Shown: in pieces, positions 24,301 through 31,063 of the stretch
Layout of the letters: every line of letters starts with the position of its first letter
Numbering within the stretch: position 1 is the stretch's first letter
Assembly: GCA_020029475.1 (NCBI GenBank)
Contig: JAIBJG010000003.1
Location: forward strand, 1 to 45,775
Length of the DNA: 45,775 nucleotides
Source: Methanobacteriota archaeon
Lineage (GTDB): Archaea > Thermoplasmatota > Thermoplasmata > RBG-16-68-12
Reading direction: 5' to 3'
Notes under the pieces: model-generated
Told to the model about the DNA's origin: nothing
The model's database searches: none
What the model saw: only the letters and a program-made list of their open reading frames with translations
Made by a program: the position numbers and the translations under genes

Positions 24301-24819
24301 GACGACGAAGAACAGGACGAACGCGTCGTGGTCCGCGTTGCTCGCGACGGACCGCTGGAGGTGCCCGGGGGACACGGCGAGGAGGAACGCGGCGATGAGC
24401 CCCGCCCGTCGGTCGAACGCCTCCTTCACGAGGGCGTACAATGGGAACACGGTGAGGGAGCCGAAGAGCGCCGTCGTCAGGATGAACGAGTATGTGATCG
24501 CGGACCACGCGGACGGGAAGGCCGGGGAGATCACGTAGCCGGACAGGAGGGTCCACCACTGGAACAGGGGGGGCCGCGGGTTCGTGAGGCCGAGCGGGTA
24601 GTTCAGGAGGGGGTCGAACGTGAGCTGGTGGCCCGTGGCGTACGCGTGCCGGATGATCGCATCGTGGTAGAAGGAGTCGGACCCGCCGGAGTACAGGCGG
24701 TCCGGGATCGCGGCGCCGTACACGAAGTACGTTCGCAGGAACATCGCGATCCCGAACACGACGAGGAGGGCGGCGAGCGTGGACCAGTGCCTTCGCAGCC
24801 AGGGTTCCTCGTCCGCCAC
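18307..24819 (-). CDS. aglB: Giant AglB/STT3-type oligosaccharyltransferase fused to a beta-sandwich array
   Basis: About 2,170 residues. The N-terminal half is the catalytic STT3 subunit, which transfers lipid-linked glycan to Asn: roughly 11-13 membrane helices to about residue 500, a first DxD-type site in SGGSDSFYHDAIIRHA (about 44-59), a TIAE (TIXE) motif at 362-365 and the signature WWDYG at 579-583. From about 913 onward come ten or more carboxypeptidase-regulatory/Cna-B-like sandwiches (for example AVSGVHVTV-like strands, DMNANNAFDAGQDLPLAGAG, DLNRNGVREAQEGVGGARVT with Ca-loop character). A C-terminal helix (PLIAVLVTIIACVSAGFLL) and KRRRR end it. Archaeal AglB is usually 600-1,000 residues, so the array is unusual. 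GTG 24819 is preferred: a TAAATA box (24861-24866, minus) lies downstream of the other possible start (24927). No stop or frameshift seen. Confidence 0.9.
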   Translation of the reverse strand: MADEEPWLRRHWSTLAALLVVFGIAMFLRTYFVYGAAIPDRLYSGGSDSFYHDAIIRHAYATGHQLTFDPLLNYPLGLTNPRPPLFQWWTLLSGYVISPAFPSAWSAITYSFILTTALFGSLTVFPLYALVKEAFDRRAGLIAAFLLAVSPGHLQRSVASNADHDAFVLFFVVTGYFFFFRALATMNEKRWVESWKKPSAIRSGIALFFRENQVPVLYSLLASFCIAAVALTWQGWAYAPIILLVYFVFQLFFHRIRNKDTLGITVAFGITMGVALLVSAPWYVQMNQVKVWFDVPAYLFAAAIAFAVLFTVTRDLPWAIVIPTVLGLSAIALGIGAILNPALANAFVSGAGYFVQTKLYETIAEAQAPPLSQIILAFGWGTYFLSWGALGYLLWQFVTGRRTQTAYLFFVVWTLAAIIMAQAAARFIFNASPAFAASAGFAIGLIIQRLDFDGLKRTYTSVAAGSRRAAIRKSVKPRHVVGALLIVFLFFVPNVWHAVDASIPFEDKYAYDKQIYDLTPQFLRPANYASVTQGANPFYLGAFGFSLPHSKEYYPAAWEWFAAQDAELEVARRPAFLSWWDYGFEAVDKGAHPTVADNFQNGYHLAGNVIAAQSENTVIALLTLRLVEGDFWSHGRTLSPGVRAALIAYGIDPGAVQTAFRQPDLLVPTVKANPIRYGYYDDKLQAQNALYIYTSDLLTTTLGTDRQADLYRTVREVTGKNIGYFAVDSRLFPTSASNTGIFYAPLKLSDRRVLNLRDGRILPYDFLRIYVTLGGNRVPIESLGEFDRPDDADGEIVYKPMFYHSFFYRVYAGFAPSEIGREDDGVPGLSGTNAQTLSPLPAWGLTHWRVVYRTAYYNPFTDTTNHSGEWRAVNYFDALTIQQDIDAGTATGVVDLSPANAFRQGVIFARYYDGAFVNGTVTVAERDPVSGVHVTVTDELGVPHYEATTDAAGAYSVLAPFGAVRVTFSTGALDPLTRVGATVLESVPLTVTDDAAQRRPVDADGDGIVDWRITRDIVLAGATVNGRVYVDMNANNAFDAGQDLPLAGAGVRIHNRDLGIENATVADGAGRYTIHDVYRGPTYVNVTAAGRTIPSGPHDIPVTDTTIDIPVTGLLVNGNVKDAAGNVVPGAEVRVVDRTNGTTLAVLADEAGAYSFRGLLAGEFEVSATAGDLATLPALLSIGPIGRLGFNLTAYPSGTLQGRTFVGGNLQGFTTVEFANVGNPSLARTVTSDVSGGFTVVLPSGRYSVTGRQYLGTRLFAILDAVDVTRGATSPYDARLADGAEVRGTVYSGTVTNVSRAATVTFRSGTGDVYRTRTSNFGVYIAWIPQGTYDVQAIQGANAYVDRRAFTGFTTLDIPLSFRSLYTGFVYRDLNRNGVREAQEGVGGARVTFVDPAARVLTLVTPANGSFIAPLEASLRYTMTIDAHGFQPRSLGPSTVAELRGTPAISMVPLNITVSGVLRWNGSPLTGRGISLLFRGLDGGAVTADTAADLQGAFTIALAPGRYDVIVDENVSAASDGVRWQTKARDPLTLDVGAPPVVHDVDVVQRARVTGDVTLFGTPISAPVTFEGPDNLVVEATNGRFQTYLALGDYTVYANRSQGSQTVLYAAPVTISGPANLAIPLAPAKTVSGRVTVDGATSPEPITVTFTRAQGGTFRGLTDPTGSYRVSVPDGDFSVTVDARTTMTVSGAQRFVRIRFTGSLAVPASATAVPFDIHATRTLDNSTVTGRVTSGRTGVAATITFSVRAGGAMNATAVAASDGTYGVALQPGTYNVHAVASGGLAAFLGTLVVAQGADASVNLSLVPAFPVTGVTTLPGGARVSADLTFSGPADVHVASDGIGVYRVVLPLATYAVTARTSRVENGIAVSYAKPATLVLSGPPDPLNLALDRLVQRGVKLTWDSTQRLTVPAGASVTYTIVITNTGNVADEYTFATLPAGWTFEFRPARPRLDFGTAGNTTTVDVTITTPRDALVEHGDVTITARPVADSSVTGNVVVQVGILPRRALALAVASAIPTFDGRYLNYSIAVSNRGNMKEILALTLPTLSELAARGWIARFAPPAGGSVLPEIRNLSVDGNTTRTVTLSFENRGGGAGATAAVAAFAEDLPGLRASLTFQLSLPVLTPGGDIDASGPNIVTTQDLPYPLIAVLVTIIACVSAGFLLTKRRRR

Positions 24820-24860
24820 GACTCCGTCTCCCTCGGGTGCCCCGCCTAAGAGGGGCCCCG

Positions 24861-24867
24861 TATTTAG
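24861..24867 (-). promoter_or_regulatory. TATA box of the STT3 fusion gene
   Basis: Minus-strand GCTAAATACG; initiation about 25 bases on gives a leader of about 20 bases before GTG 24819, which is preceded by GGAGACGGAG. Confidence 0.5.
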
Positions 24868-25004
24868 CGTTGAGTCCGGGCCCATCGGGGCACCGGGCCG
24901 GACTCGGAGTAGTTGCCCTCGGGTCAATAGGCTTTTGGCGCACGACTCGAACCCCGTCGAGAGCCGGGAACCTTTAAGCGAGTCCGCGCGATGGTCCGGG
25001 CCCG

Positions 25005-25181
25005 ATGAAGCGGGACCTGATGGAGATCCTGTGCTGCCCCGTGTGCAAGGGGGACCTCGAGCTCCGCGTCCTCGCGGAGACGGACGAGATCGTGGAGGGG
25101 GTCCTACACTGCAAGGCGTGCGGCCACTCGTACGAGATCAAGGACGGGATCCCGAACCTCCTCCCGCCGGACTTCAAATGA
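25005..25181 (+). CDS. trm112: Trm112-like zinc-ribbon protein (UPF0434 family)
   Basis: 58 residues: MKRDLMEILCCPVCKGDLEL, a variable strand, HCKACGHSYEI, and DGIPNLLPPDFK. The CPxC and CxxC zinc knuckles with the terminal DGIPxxLP are the Trm112/UPF0434 signature. In archaea and eukaryotes Trm112 binds and activates several methyltransferases acting on tRNA, rRNA and release factor. CCTTTAAGCG lies 30-35 bases before the ATG, so the leader is short. The last eight bases overlap the convergent tsr3 gene, another rRNA modification gene. Confidence 0.88.
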   Translation: MKRDLMEILCCPVCKGDLELRVLAETDEIVEGVLHCKACGHSYEIKDGIPNLLPPDFK

Positions 25182-25701
25182 ACTCGTCCTGGACCGCGAG
25201 GACCTCCGGACGGGTCGCCGCGGCGGCGTACTCCCGGAGGGGCTCCCGGTTCAGCACCAGGAACTGCGCCCCCCACGCGAACTTCGCGAGGATCTCCTCG
25301 GACTCCCCCGGATGCCCGAGGATGGACAGGGCCGCCGCAAAGGCCTCCACGCTCGAGAGGAGGAAAGGCTTCCCGTAGTTCACCGGGTTCGCCGCGAGGA
25401 GGTACGGGAGGGCCCGCGTGGGACGGCGGGAGATCTTTGGCACGGGCCCTCGCCTCCACGAGCTGTCGACGACCGCGAGTCCGTGGGCCTCCGCTGCGGG
25501 GCGGTCCTCCCGGGAGAGGACGTGGTCCCCCTCCGGGTGGAGGACGACGGCGCCGCGGGGCAGCCGCTCGGGGCGCGAGACCGCGGTCGCGAGACCGAAC
25601 CGGATCAGCTTCTGCGCGGTGCACCGCTTCGGGTCGCATTCCTCGAGGGTGAGGGCCGCGAGGCGGATGCGGTTCCCCGCATACTTCGACAAGTGAACCA
25701 C
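25174..25701 (-). CDS. tsr3: 16S rRNA aminocarboxypropyltransferase Tsr3 (DUF367)
   Basis: Tsr3 adds the acp group from SAM to a hypermodified uridine of small-subunit rRNA. 175 residues, family length. Signature segments: DPKRCTAQKL, a central VVDSSW (SAM-binding region), RALPYLLAANPVNYGKPFLL, SSVEAFAAALSILG, and a terminal FAWGAQFLVLNREPL. GTG start at 25701, nearly leaderless from a box at 25717-25725 that can serve both strands. Overlaps trm112 tail to tail by eight bases. Confidence 0.93.
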   Translation of the reverse strand: MVHLSKYAGNRIRLAALTLEECDPKRCTAQKLIRFGLATAVSRPERLPRGAVVLHPEGDHVLSREDRPAAEAHGLAVVDSSWRRGPVPKISRRPTRALPYLLAANPVNYGKPFLLSSVEAFAAALSILGHPGESEEILAKFAWGAQFLVLNREPLREYAAAATRPEVLAVQDEFI

Positions 25702-25714
25702 GAAGCTGGAAAGC

Positions 25715-25728
25715 GCTTAAATACGGTA
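25715..25728. promoter_or_regulatory. Shared divergent promoter of tsr3 and the repeat surface protein
   Basis: CGCTTAAATACGG contains TTAAATA on the plus strand and TATTTAA on the minus. Plus initiation would give a leader of about 45 bases to 25794; minus initiation would fall at the tsr3 GTG. Confidence 0.5.
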
Positions 25729-25793
25729 AGAGGCTTGCGCAACCACGGGATTGGGGGAGGAAACGACTTCCAGTTCTCCCAGGAGGAGTTTCG

Positions 25794-28700
25794 ATGTCTT
25801 CATCTAGAGGTGGCTTTGGCGGAATCGCGATCGTTTTCGTGCTCGCGGTCGTGGCGTTTGCGGCGGTGCTCGTGCTGTCCGCCGCCGCGCCGGCGTCCGC
25901 GGGGGCGCCCGTGGCCCCGGCCCCGACGGGCGCGCGACCCCCGGTGCTCACGGGAGCACAGATCCCGTCCCAGTATCGACTGCACCTCTCAGGGCCCGTG
26001 ACCCTCACGGACCTCGGGTCCTCGCCCGCCACCGCGGCGCCGGCATCGGGCCCGGGACCGGAGCCGAAGGACCTGCCGTTCGCCCCGAACGTCGTCGTGT
26101 GGGCGGACGTCGCGAACCAGCACCGGCCCTCCGAGGCGCGGGACAGCCTGGGCCGGACGTACATCGCGTTCCAGAGTGAGGTCACCCCGACGAACCGCGA
26201 CATCTACGTCGCGCGGTCGGACGACGACGGCCGCACGTGGTCCGCCCCCGTCCCCGTCGCGACGACGTCCGCCGACGAGACGAGCCCGAGCATCATCGTG
26301 ACGACCGGCGACCGGGTGACGATCTTCTTCCAGCAGAATGCGAACAACCTTGCGTTCGCCTACGCGCAATCGACGGACCGCGGCGGATCGTGGTCGATCC
26401 AGGTGATCGGGACTGGGGGCGCTCCGCTGAACAACTTCGAGTACCCCTCGTTCGTCGCGAACGGGGCGGGCGCGCTCGGGATATGGGGCGTGTTCTGCAC
26501 GGACGCGACGAACTGCGGCGGCGGCGCCCGGAGCGCGTTCCTGCTCGCCAATCCTGACGTCAGTGCCCCCGGCACCTGGAGCGGGATCTACTTCGCCCAG
26601 CCGCCGGATGTTGAGCTGTTCCACCCCGCGGCGTCCCTGAACTCCATCACCGGCGACCTCGTCGGGGCGATGGAGATCGAGATCTTCGACAACACCGCAT
26701 GGGACCTCACGTGGTTCCGCTGGAACCCGACGGGGGGGTTCTTCTCGCAGGACGGGCTCATGTGCGGGAACTTCTGCCCGTCGAACGCCTCCGTCTGGCC
26801 CGCGATCGCCACTGACGGCAACCGGATCATCACCGGGGCGCACTTCTTCAACGCGACCCTCGCGCCGTTCAACGAGATCCTCTCCGTGTTCTCGACGAAC
26901 GGGGGCGGGACGTACACCCTCGTGAACGGGGCCACGGGAGAGATTGACACCGCCGCGCAGGACAAGAAGTACGTCTCCTTCGACATCAAGGGGACCACGG
27001 TCTACACCGCGTACTGGAAGACCGCGGGCGGCGGGAACAACGCGATCTGGTACGTGGGCGCGACGGGCGCGGGGGCGACCTTCCAGGCGCCCTCGCGGGT
27101 GAGCGACAACACGCCGGCCACCGCGATCGACCAGCTCCACGCGGTCGTCATCAGGAACTCCACCGCAGGTCCACTCGTCGCCTGGCACGACAGCCGGGAC
27201 GGGAACGCGAACATCTACTTCGCATCCTTCCAACGGTACACGATCACACTGAACACGAACCCCGCGGCCCTCCTCGTCCGGTTTGACGGCGGGGCGTGGC
27301 AGGCGGCGCCCGCGAGCGCGCAGTTCCCCGCGGGCACGTCCCACATGATCGAGGGACAGAACCCGCAGCCCGGCGGGACCGGGGTCCAGTACGTGTTCAC
27401 CCAGTGGAACGACGGGAACACGAACGACCCGCGGACGATCTCGATTGCGGCGGACGCGACGTACACCGCGACCTTCCGGACCCAGTACGAGATCACGGTC
27501 GGCTCCGTCCCCGCAGGGCGGACCGTCTCCGTGAACGCGGCGCCCCAGACCGCGCCGTACGTGTTCTGGTGCGACACGGGCGCGATGGCGTCCCTGGACG
27601 CCCCGAGCCCGCAGACCCTAACCCCGACGAGCCAGTACCGGTTCAACAGCTGGAGCGACGGCGGGTCGCAGGCGCACCAGATTGCGTGCGACGCCTCGAA
27701 GACGGTGACCGCGAACTTCGTGCTTCAGTGGCAGATCACGATCGTGACGAACCCGGCGGGCCGCGAGATCGTCGTGGACGCGACGCCGCAGACGGGGCCG
27801 TACATCTTCTGGTGCGACGACAACTCCGTGCATACAATCAGCGCGACGACCCCCCAGGCGACCGGGCCCGGCACCCAGTACCGGTATGACTCGTGGAGCG
27901 ACGGCGGCGGCGCCTCCCATCAGATCACGTGCACGGGGGCGGCGACGGTCACGGGGACCTTCGTCCTCCAGTATCAGATTACGATCGGCACGAACCCCGC
28001 GGGTCGGGCCGTCACGGTGGACGGCACGCCGCAGACGGGGCCGTACTCGAACTGGTGGGACGCCGGGTCGAGCGTAGGACTCCTCGTGCCGTCGCCCCAG
28101 AGCGTCGGCCTCGGGAGCCGGTTCTCGTTCTCCGCGTGGAGCGACGGGAACGTGAACCCGTCCCGGGCCGTCGTCGCGGATCAGCCGCGGACCCTCACGG
28201 CGATCTTCACGACGGAGTACTTCCTCACGATCTCGACGACCGCCGGGACCGTGAGCCCGGGCAACGGGTGGCATCCCGCGGACGACATCGTCGCGATTTC
28301 GACGACCGGACCCGCGGACGGATTCACGGACCGGTACCGCTTCGGCGGCTGGGCGGGGGACCTCGTCTGGTACACGACCGCGACGACGATCCCGATGAAC
28401 GGTCCGAAGACGATCACCGCGAACTGGGTCCACCAGTACAAGTTCGACATCCGGTACGCGGCGGGCATCCCCGGCACGACGGTCACGATCGACGGCGTCG
28501 ACGTGGCCCCGAACGTGTTCTGGTGGAACGAGAGCTCCGTCCACGCGGTCGGAGTGCCCGCGACCCTCGCGGGGGGGACCGCGGACACCCGGTACAACTT
28601 CGGATCTTGGCAGGGCCCCGCGTCGACCCGCCAGTTCAGCGTGACCGTGAGCGGAGCGGCGACGTATGTCGCTCAATACACGCGGCAGTTCCTCGTGCTC

Positions 28701-29420
28701 CTGACGATCTCGCCCTCCGGGCCGACGGTGACCGTGGACGGGGCCAACCCGACCGGGGCCCTGTGGTTCGACGAGGGGACCCAGCACGCGTTCGATGCGG
28801 GCGCGGCCCCGCAGCCCGGCGGCACCGGTGAGAGGTTCCGATTCTCCGCGTGGTCCGGCGCGGGGACGGGCACCGCGCAGTCCGTGACGATCACCGTGGA
28901 CGGCCCGAAGGCGTTGACGGCGACGTTCGTGCGGCAGTACCTCCTCACGATCGATTCCCAGTACGGGAACCCGACGTGCGCGCCGCCCGGCGTGGCGGTC
29001 ACGGGAGGCTGCTGGTTCGACGAGGGCGCGCAGGCCCAGGTCACCGTGACGTCGCCGGCCACCGTGGGCGGGACGAAGGTCAAGCTGACGGGCTGGTCCG
29101 GCGCGGCGAACACCGCTGGGGCCACCGCGACGGTCCCTATGGACGGCCCGAAGACCCTCACCGCCTCGTGGGCGGAGATCTCGTTCCTCGAGGAGTTCGG
29201 CGTCTACCTGGGACTCCTGATCGTGGTCCTCGTCGCGGTGATCCTGCTCGTGCTCCTCATGATGCGCCGGCGGAAGAAGGAGACTGTCATCGTGGCGCCG
29301 CCCCCGCCCCCGTCAGCGACCCAGGGGTCGCAGATGGGCGGGACGAAGAACTGTCCAGCCTGCGGGATGGAGATCCCCGGCGGAGCGACGACGTGCCCGG
29401 TGTGCGGGTCCGCGGTGTAG
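25794..29420 (+). CDS. Large surface protein: BNR-like propeller, eight ~80-residue repeats, membrane helix, zinc ribbon
   Basis: 1,208 residues. Signal peptide or anchor (about 8-37, IAIVFVLAVVAFAAVLVLSA), low-complexity Ala/Pro linker, then a sialidase/BNR-like beta domain (about 95-475) with Asp-box-like turns (SDDDGRTWSAP, STDRGGSWS). From about 478 to 1127 stand eight repeats of about 80 residues. Each starts like QYEITV or QYLLTI, has a FxxWSDG or FxGWxG core, and ends TATF/TANW; they resemble InlB B-repeat/Big-type modules. A membrane helix follows (about 1136-1160), then a cytosolic Pro-rich linker and a zinc ribbon (CPACGMEIPGGATTCPVCG). GGAGGAG precedes the ATG. Probably an adhesin or cell-wall protein; the inside zinc ribbon hints at signalling. 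Confidence 0.85.
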   Translation: MSSSRGGFGGIAIVFVLAVVAFAAVLVLSAAAPASAGAPVAPAPTGARPPVLTGAQIPSQYRLHLSGPVTLTDLGSSPATAAPASGPGPEPKDLPFAPNVVVWADVANQHRPSEARDSLGRTYIAFQSEVTPTNRDIYVARSDDDGRTWSAPVPVATTSADETSPSIIVTTGDRVTIFFQQNANNLAFAYAQSTDRGGSWSIQVIGTGGAPLNNFEYPSFVANGAGALGIWGVFCTDATNCGGGARSAFLLANPDVSAPGTWSGIYFAQPPDVELFHPAASLNSITGDLVGAMEIEIFDNTAWDLTWFRWNPTGGFFSQDGLMCGNFCPSNASVWPAIATDGNRIITGAHFFNATLAPFNEILSVFSTNGGGTYTLVNGATGEIDTAAQDKKYVSFDIKGTTVYTAYWKTAGGGNNAIWYVGATGAGATFQAPSRVSDNTPATAIDQLHAVVIRNSTAGPLVAWHDSRDGNANIYFASFQRYTITLNTNPAALLVRFDGGAWQAAPASAQFPAGTSHMIEGQNPQPGGTGVQYVFTQWNDGNTNDPRTISIAADATYTATFRTQYEITVGSVPAGRTVSVNAAPQTAPYVFWCDTGAMASLDAPSPQTLTPTSQYRFNSWSDGGSQAHQIACDASKTVTANFVLQWQITIVTNPAGREIVVDATPQTGPYIFWCDDNSVHTISATTPQATGPGTQYRYDSWSDGGGASHQITCTGAATVTGTFVLQYQITIGTNPAGRAVTVDGTPQTGPYSNWWDAGSSVGLLVPSPQSVGLGSRFSFSAWSDGNVNPSRAVVADQPRTLTAIFTTEYFLTISTTAGTVSPGNGWHPADDIVAISTTGPADGFTDRYRFGGWAGDLVWYTTATTIPMNGPKTITANWVHQYKFDIRYAAGIPGTTVTIDGVDVAPNVFWWNESSVHAVGVPATLAGGTADTRYNFGSWQGPASTRQFSVTVSGAATYVAQYTRQFLVLLTISPSGPTVTVDGANPTGALWFDEGTQHAFDAGAAPQPGGTGERFRFSAWSGAGTGTAQSVTITVDGPKALTATFVRQYLLTIDSQYGNPTCAPPGVAVTGGCWFDEGAQAQVTVTSPATVGGTKVKLTGWSGAANTAGATATVPMDGPKTLTASWAEISFLEEFGVYLGLLIVVLVAVILLVLLMMRRRKKETVIVAPPPPPSATQGSQMGGTKNCPACGMEIPGGATTCPVCGSAV

Positions 29421-29429
29421 GCGTACGAA

Positions 29430-29465
29430 GTCCCCGCGAACCCGGGGACCCCTTCCCTTTTCCCT
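29430..29465 (+). terminator. Hairpin terminator after the repeat surface protein
   Basis: GTCCCCG (29430-29436) pairs with CGGGGAC (29443-29449), followed by CCCTTCCCTTTTCCC, a pyrimidine tail. It starts nine bases after the stop. Confidence 0.5.
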
Positions 29466-29518
29466 CCCCCGAGCCGGGGCACCGCAGGTATTTCTAGAGG
29501 GCAATCCCTGTCACGCCC

Positions 29519-29577
29519 GCCACCGTGATGAAAAGGTCGACGCTGACCTCTGATGAATGATGGGCGATCTGAGTGGC
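29519..29577 (+). ncRNA. C/D box small guide RNA (2'-O-methylation)
   Basis: All elements of an archaeal dual-guide C/D sRNA are present in order: box C GTGATGA (29525-29531), 11-base guide AAAGGTCGACG, box D' CTGA (29543-29546), 4-base spacer CCTC, box C' TGATGA (29551-29556), 12-base guide ATGATGGGCGAT, box D CTGA (29569-29572). The terminal stem GCCAC (29519-29523) with GTGGC (29573-29577) closes the kink-turn. A TATTTCTA box (29489-29496) is spaced to start the RNA at about 29518. By the D+5 rule the predicted methylated bases are a G in CGUCGACCUUU and a C in AUCGCCCAUCAU; the target RNAs are not identified here. Confidence 0.85.
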
Positions 29578-29655
29578 TCCGGTTTGTCAACGCGGGCAGG
29601 GGCCGCGCGCTACGTTCTTATACGCCGCGCCGGGATGGGGGCCCGGGATGCGCTC

Positions 29656-30117
29656 ATGGTGAACGGGTTCGACATCATCGGGCAGAACCGGACGCTCCAG
29701 GTCCACTGGGGGAAGCGGATCGTCGCGTTCGCGATCGACTGCGTCGTCGTCCTCTCCCCGGTGTGGATGTTCCTGTTCCTCCTCGGCGAGCGCCGGGTCT
29801 CCGCGTACGGGATCACCTCGGGGCTCGCGTTCTTCGCGTACGCGACGTTCGCGGAGGGAGTGTGGCGGCGGACCGTCGGGAAGACGATCGCGGGACTCGA
29901 GGTGCGGCCCGTGTCCGGCCCGATGACGATCGGGAAGGCCGCGGTCCGGAACATCCCGAAGCTGTTCTGGTTCCTGTTCCCGCTCCTCGACACGATCGCG
30001 GGGCTCCTCGTCGAGGGAGACCCGCGGCAGCGGTTCTCGGACCGGATCCTGGGGACGACGGTCGCGCAATCCTCCCTGATCCATGTCCGGCTCCACCGGC
30101 TCGAGGCGCCCCACTAG
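29656..30117 (+). CDS. RDD-family membrane protein
   Basis: 153 residues from ATG 29656. MVNGFDIIGQNRTLQVHWGK is followed by the RDD-type helix KRIVAFAIDCVVVLSPVWMF (Arg and Asp conserved), a second helix, RRTVGKTIAGLEVRP (the conserved G-K-x-x-x-G-L loop) and LFPLLDTIAGLL ending DRILGTTV. The frame opens earlier (29557), but that overlaps the C/D RNA, and a CTTATAC box at 29617-29623 puts transcription start near 29645. RDD proteins are small membrane proteins of mostly unknown transport role. Confidence 0.85.
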   Translation: MVNGFDIIGQNRTLQVHWGKRIVAFAIDCVVVLSPVWMFLFLLGERRVSAYGITSGLAFFAYATFAEGVWRRTVGKTIAGLEVRPVSGPMTIGKAAVRNIPKLFWFLFPLLDTIAGLLVEGDPRQRFSDRILGTTVAQSSLIHVRLHRLEAPH

Positions 30118-30157
30118 ACCAGACGGTTAAATAGCGCGGAGCGAATCCGCGCCCGGG

Positions 30158-30421
30158 GTGGCATCGTTGCTCTTTGTGACCCAGCTCAGGGTGATCCCGG
30201 GCCAGCTCGAGGAGGCGACCCGCCTCTTCAAGCACCCGAAGATTCCCGCGAACATCGTCCTCCACGAGTTCCTGGGCCTCCTTGGGAAGCCGGACGCGCT
30301 CGCGATATTCGAGGCCCCGGATGCGATCACCGCGGCGGAGTTCACGGTCCAGTTCGGCCGGGTCGCGGAGCCGACGACGTCCCTCGCGCTCCCGATCGAG
30401 GAGTTCAAGTGGACCGGGTAG
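30158..30421 (+). CDS. Small GYD-like (dimeric alpha/beta barrel) protein
   Basis: 87 residues: MASLLFVTQLRVIPGQLEEA, RLFKHPKIPANIVLHEFLGL, GKPDALAIFEAPDAITAAEF, then RVAEPTTSLALPIEEFKW. The beta-alpha-beta pattern with GxxDALAIFEAPD strongly resembles the GYD family (GRYDAVxIxEAPD). A GGTTAAATAG box (30124-30133) is 25-30 bases before GTG 30158, giving a leaderless message. Function of the family unknown. Confidence 0.78.
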   Translation: MASLLFVTQLRVIPGQLEEATRLFKHPKIPANIVLHEFLGLLGKPDALAIFEAPDAITAAEFTVQFGRVAEPTTSLALPIEEFKWTG

Positions 30422-30448
30422 GTCCCGCGGACGGTCCCGTCGGGGTCG

Positions 30449-30913
30449 CTACGCGAGGGGCTGGACGAGGAGGAGGGCGGACCGGTCGGAGGCCTCCAGG
30501 ACGCTCCCCGCCGGAAACCGGCCGAGGTCGATCCGGAGCCCATCACCGGGCCGCACTTCCGCGTCCCCGGGATGTCCATCGACGTAGAGGACCCGGTACA
30601 GGGACCAGTTCGCCGCCGTGAGGCTCGCGAACGGGGTCCGCGGGAGCACGATGTCCTGCGCGGAGTTCCGGAGGAGGAGATGGAGCTCCGAGGGGAGGGG
30701 GCCCCCGGACACCCCGGTGAACGTGACGGTCCAGTTCGTCCCCACCCGGGCGACCGAGACGGTGAGCGGCGACCCCTGGCTGTTCGGGCCCTGGGGTCCC
30801 GCCACGGTGACGTACAGGATCGCCATGAGGCCCGCGATCGTCGCGACCATGAGGACTCGGGTCACCAAGGGCGAGAACGTACCGGACCTCGGTTCCTTGC
30901 CGGGACTTTCCAT
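30449..30913 (-). CDS. Pilin-like exported protein
   Basis: 154 residues. A charged N-terminus (MESPGKEPRSGTFSP) precedes a hydrophobic helix (about 16-38, LVTRVLMVATIAGLMAILYV), as in archaeal type IV pilins, followed by a beta-rich head (SPLTVSVARVGTNWTVTFTG and LRNSAQDIVLPRTPF). It resembles the pilin encoded just upstream (shared VARVGTNW / RDTGTNW segment), but the classical VSPV processing site is degenerate. Probably a minor pilin or pseudopilin. About 150 bases after the pilin gene on the same strand. Confidence 0.65.
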   Translation of the reverse strand: MESPGKEPRSGTFSPLVTRVLMVATIAGLMAILYVTVAGPQGPNSQGSPLTVSVARVGTNWTVTFTGVSGGPLPSELHLLLRNSAQDIVLPRTPFASLTAANWSLYRVLYVDGHPGDAEVRPGDGLRIDLGRFPAGSVLEASDRSALLLVQPLA

Positions 30914-31003
30914 GGGGCCCTCCGTCGCCTACGCTTCGAGGACATGGGGGACGCCACGATAAACCCGTTGCGGCCCCGCGCACGTGTGCCGGGGGATGGT
31001 CGA

Positions 31004-31056
31004 AAGGAGAGGAACCGAGAAGAAAGAAGAAGGAAGGAAAAAAGAAAAGGGTTGGG
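31004..31056 (-). terminator. Pyrimidine-rich terminator after the pilin gene
   Basis: On the minus strand this is about 50 bases of almost pure C/T with runs such as CTTTTCTTTTTTCCTTCC, directly after the pilin stop (31064). Archaeal RNA polymerase stops at such T-rich tracts, so it probably separates the pilin from the pilin-like gene. Confidence 0.6.
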
Positions 31057-31063
31057 AACGGGG

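Noticed and set aside
20191-24849. Very long plus-strand open frame opposite the STT3 fusion gene
   Set aside because: It is the antisense shadow of a high-GC gene, with Arg/Gly/Pro/Val-rich product and no domain. The minus strand has clear STT3 motifs.
24930-24990. tRNA-like GGGGTTCGAGTC on the minus strand
   Set aside because: The T-stem does not pair (CGGGG against CGTGC) and no acceptor or anticodon arm can be drawn.
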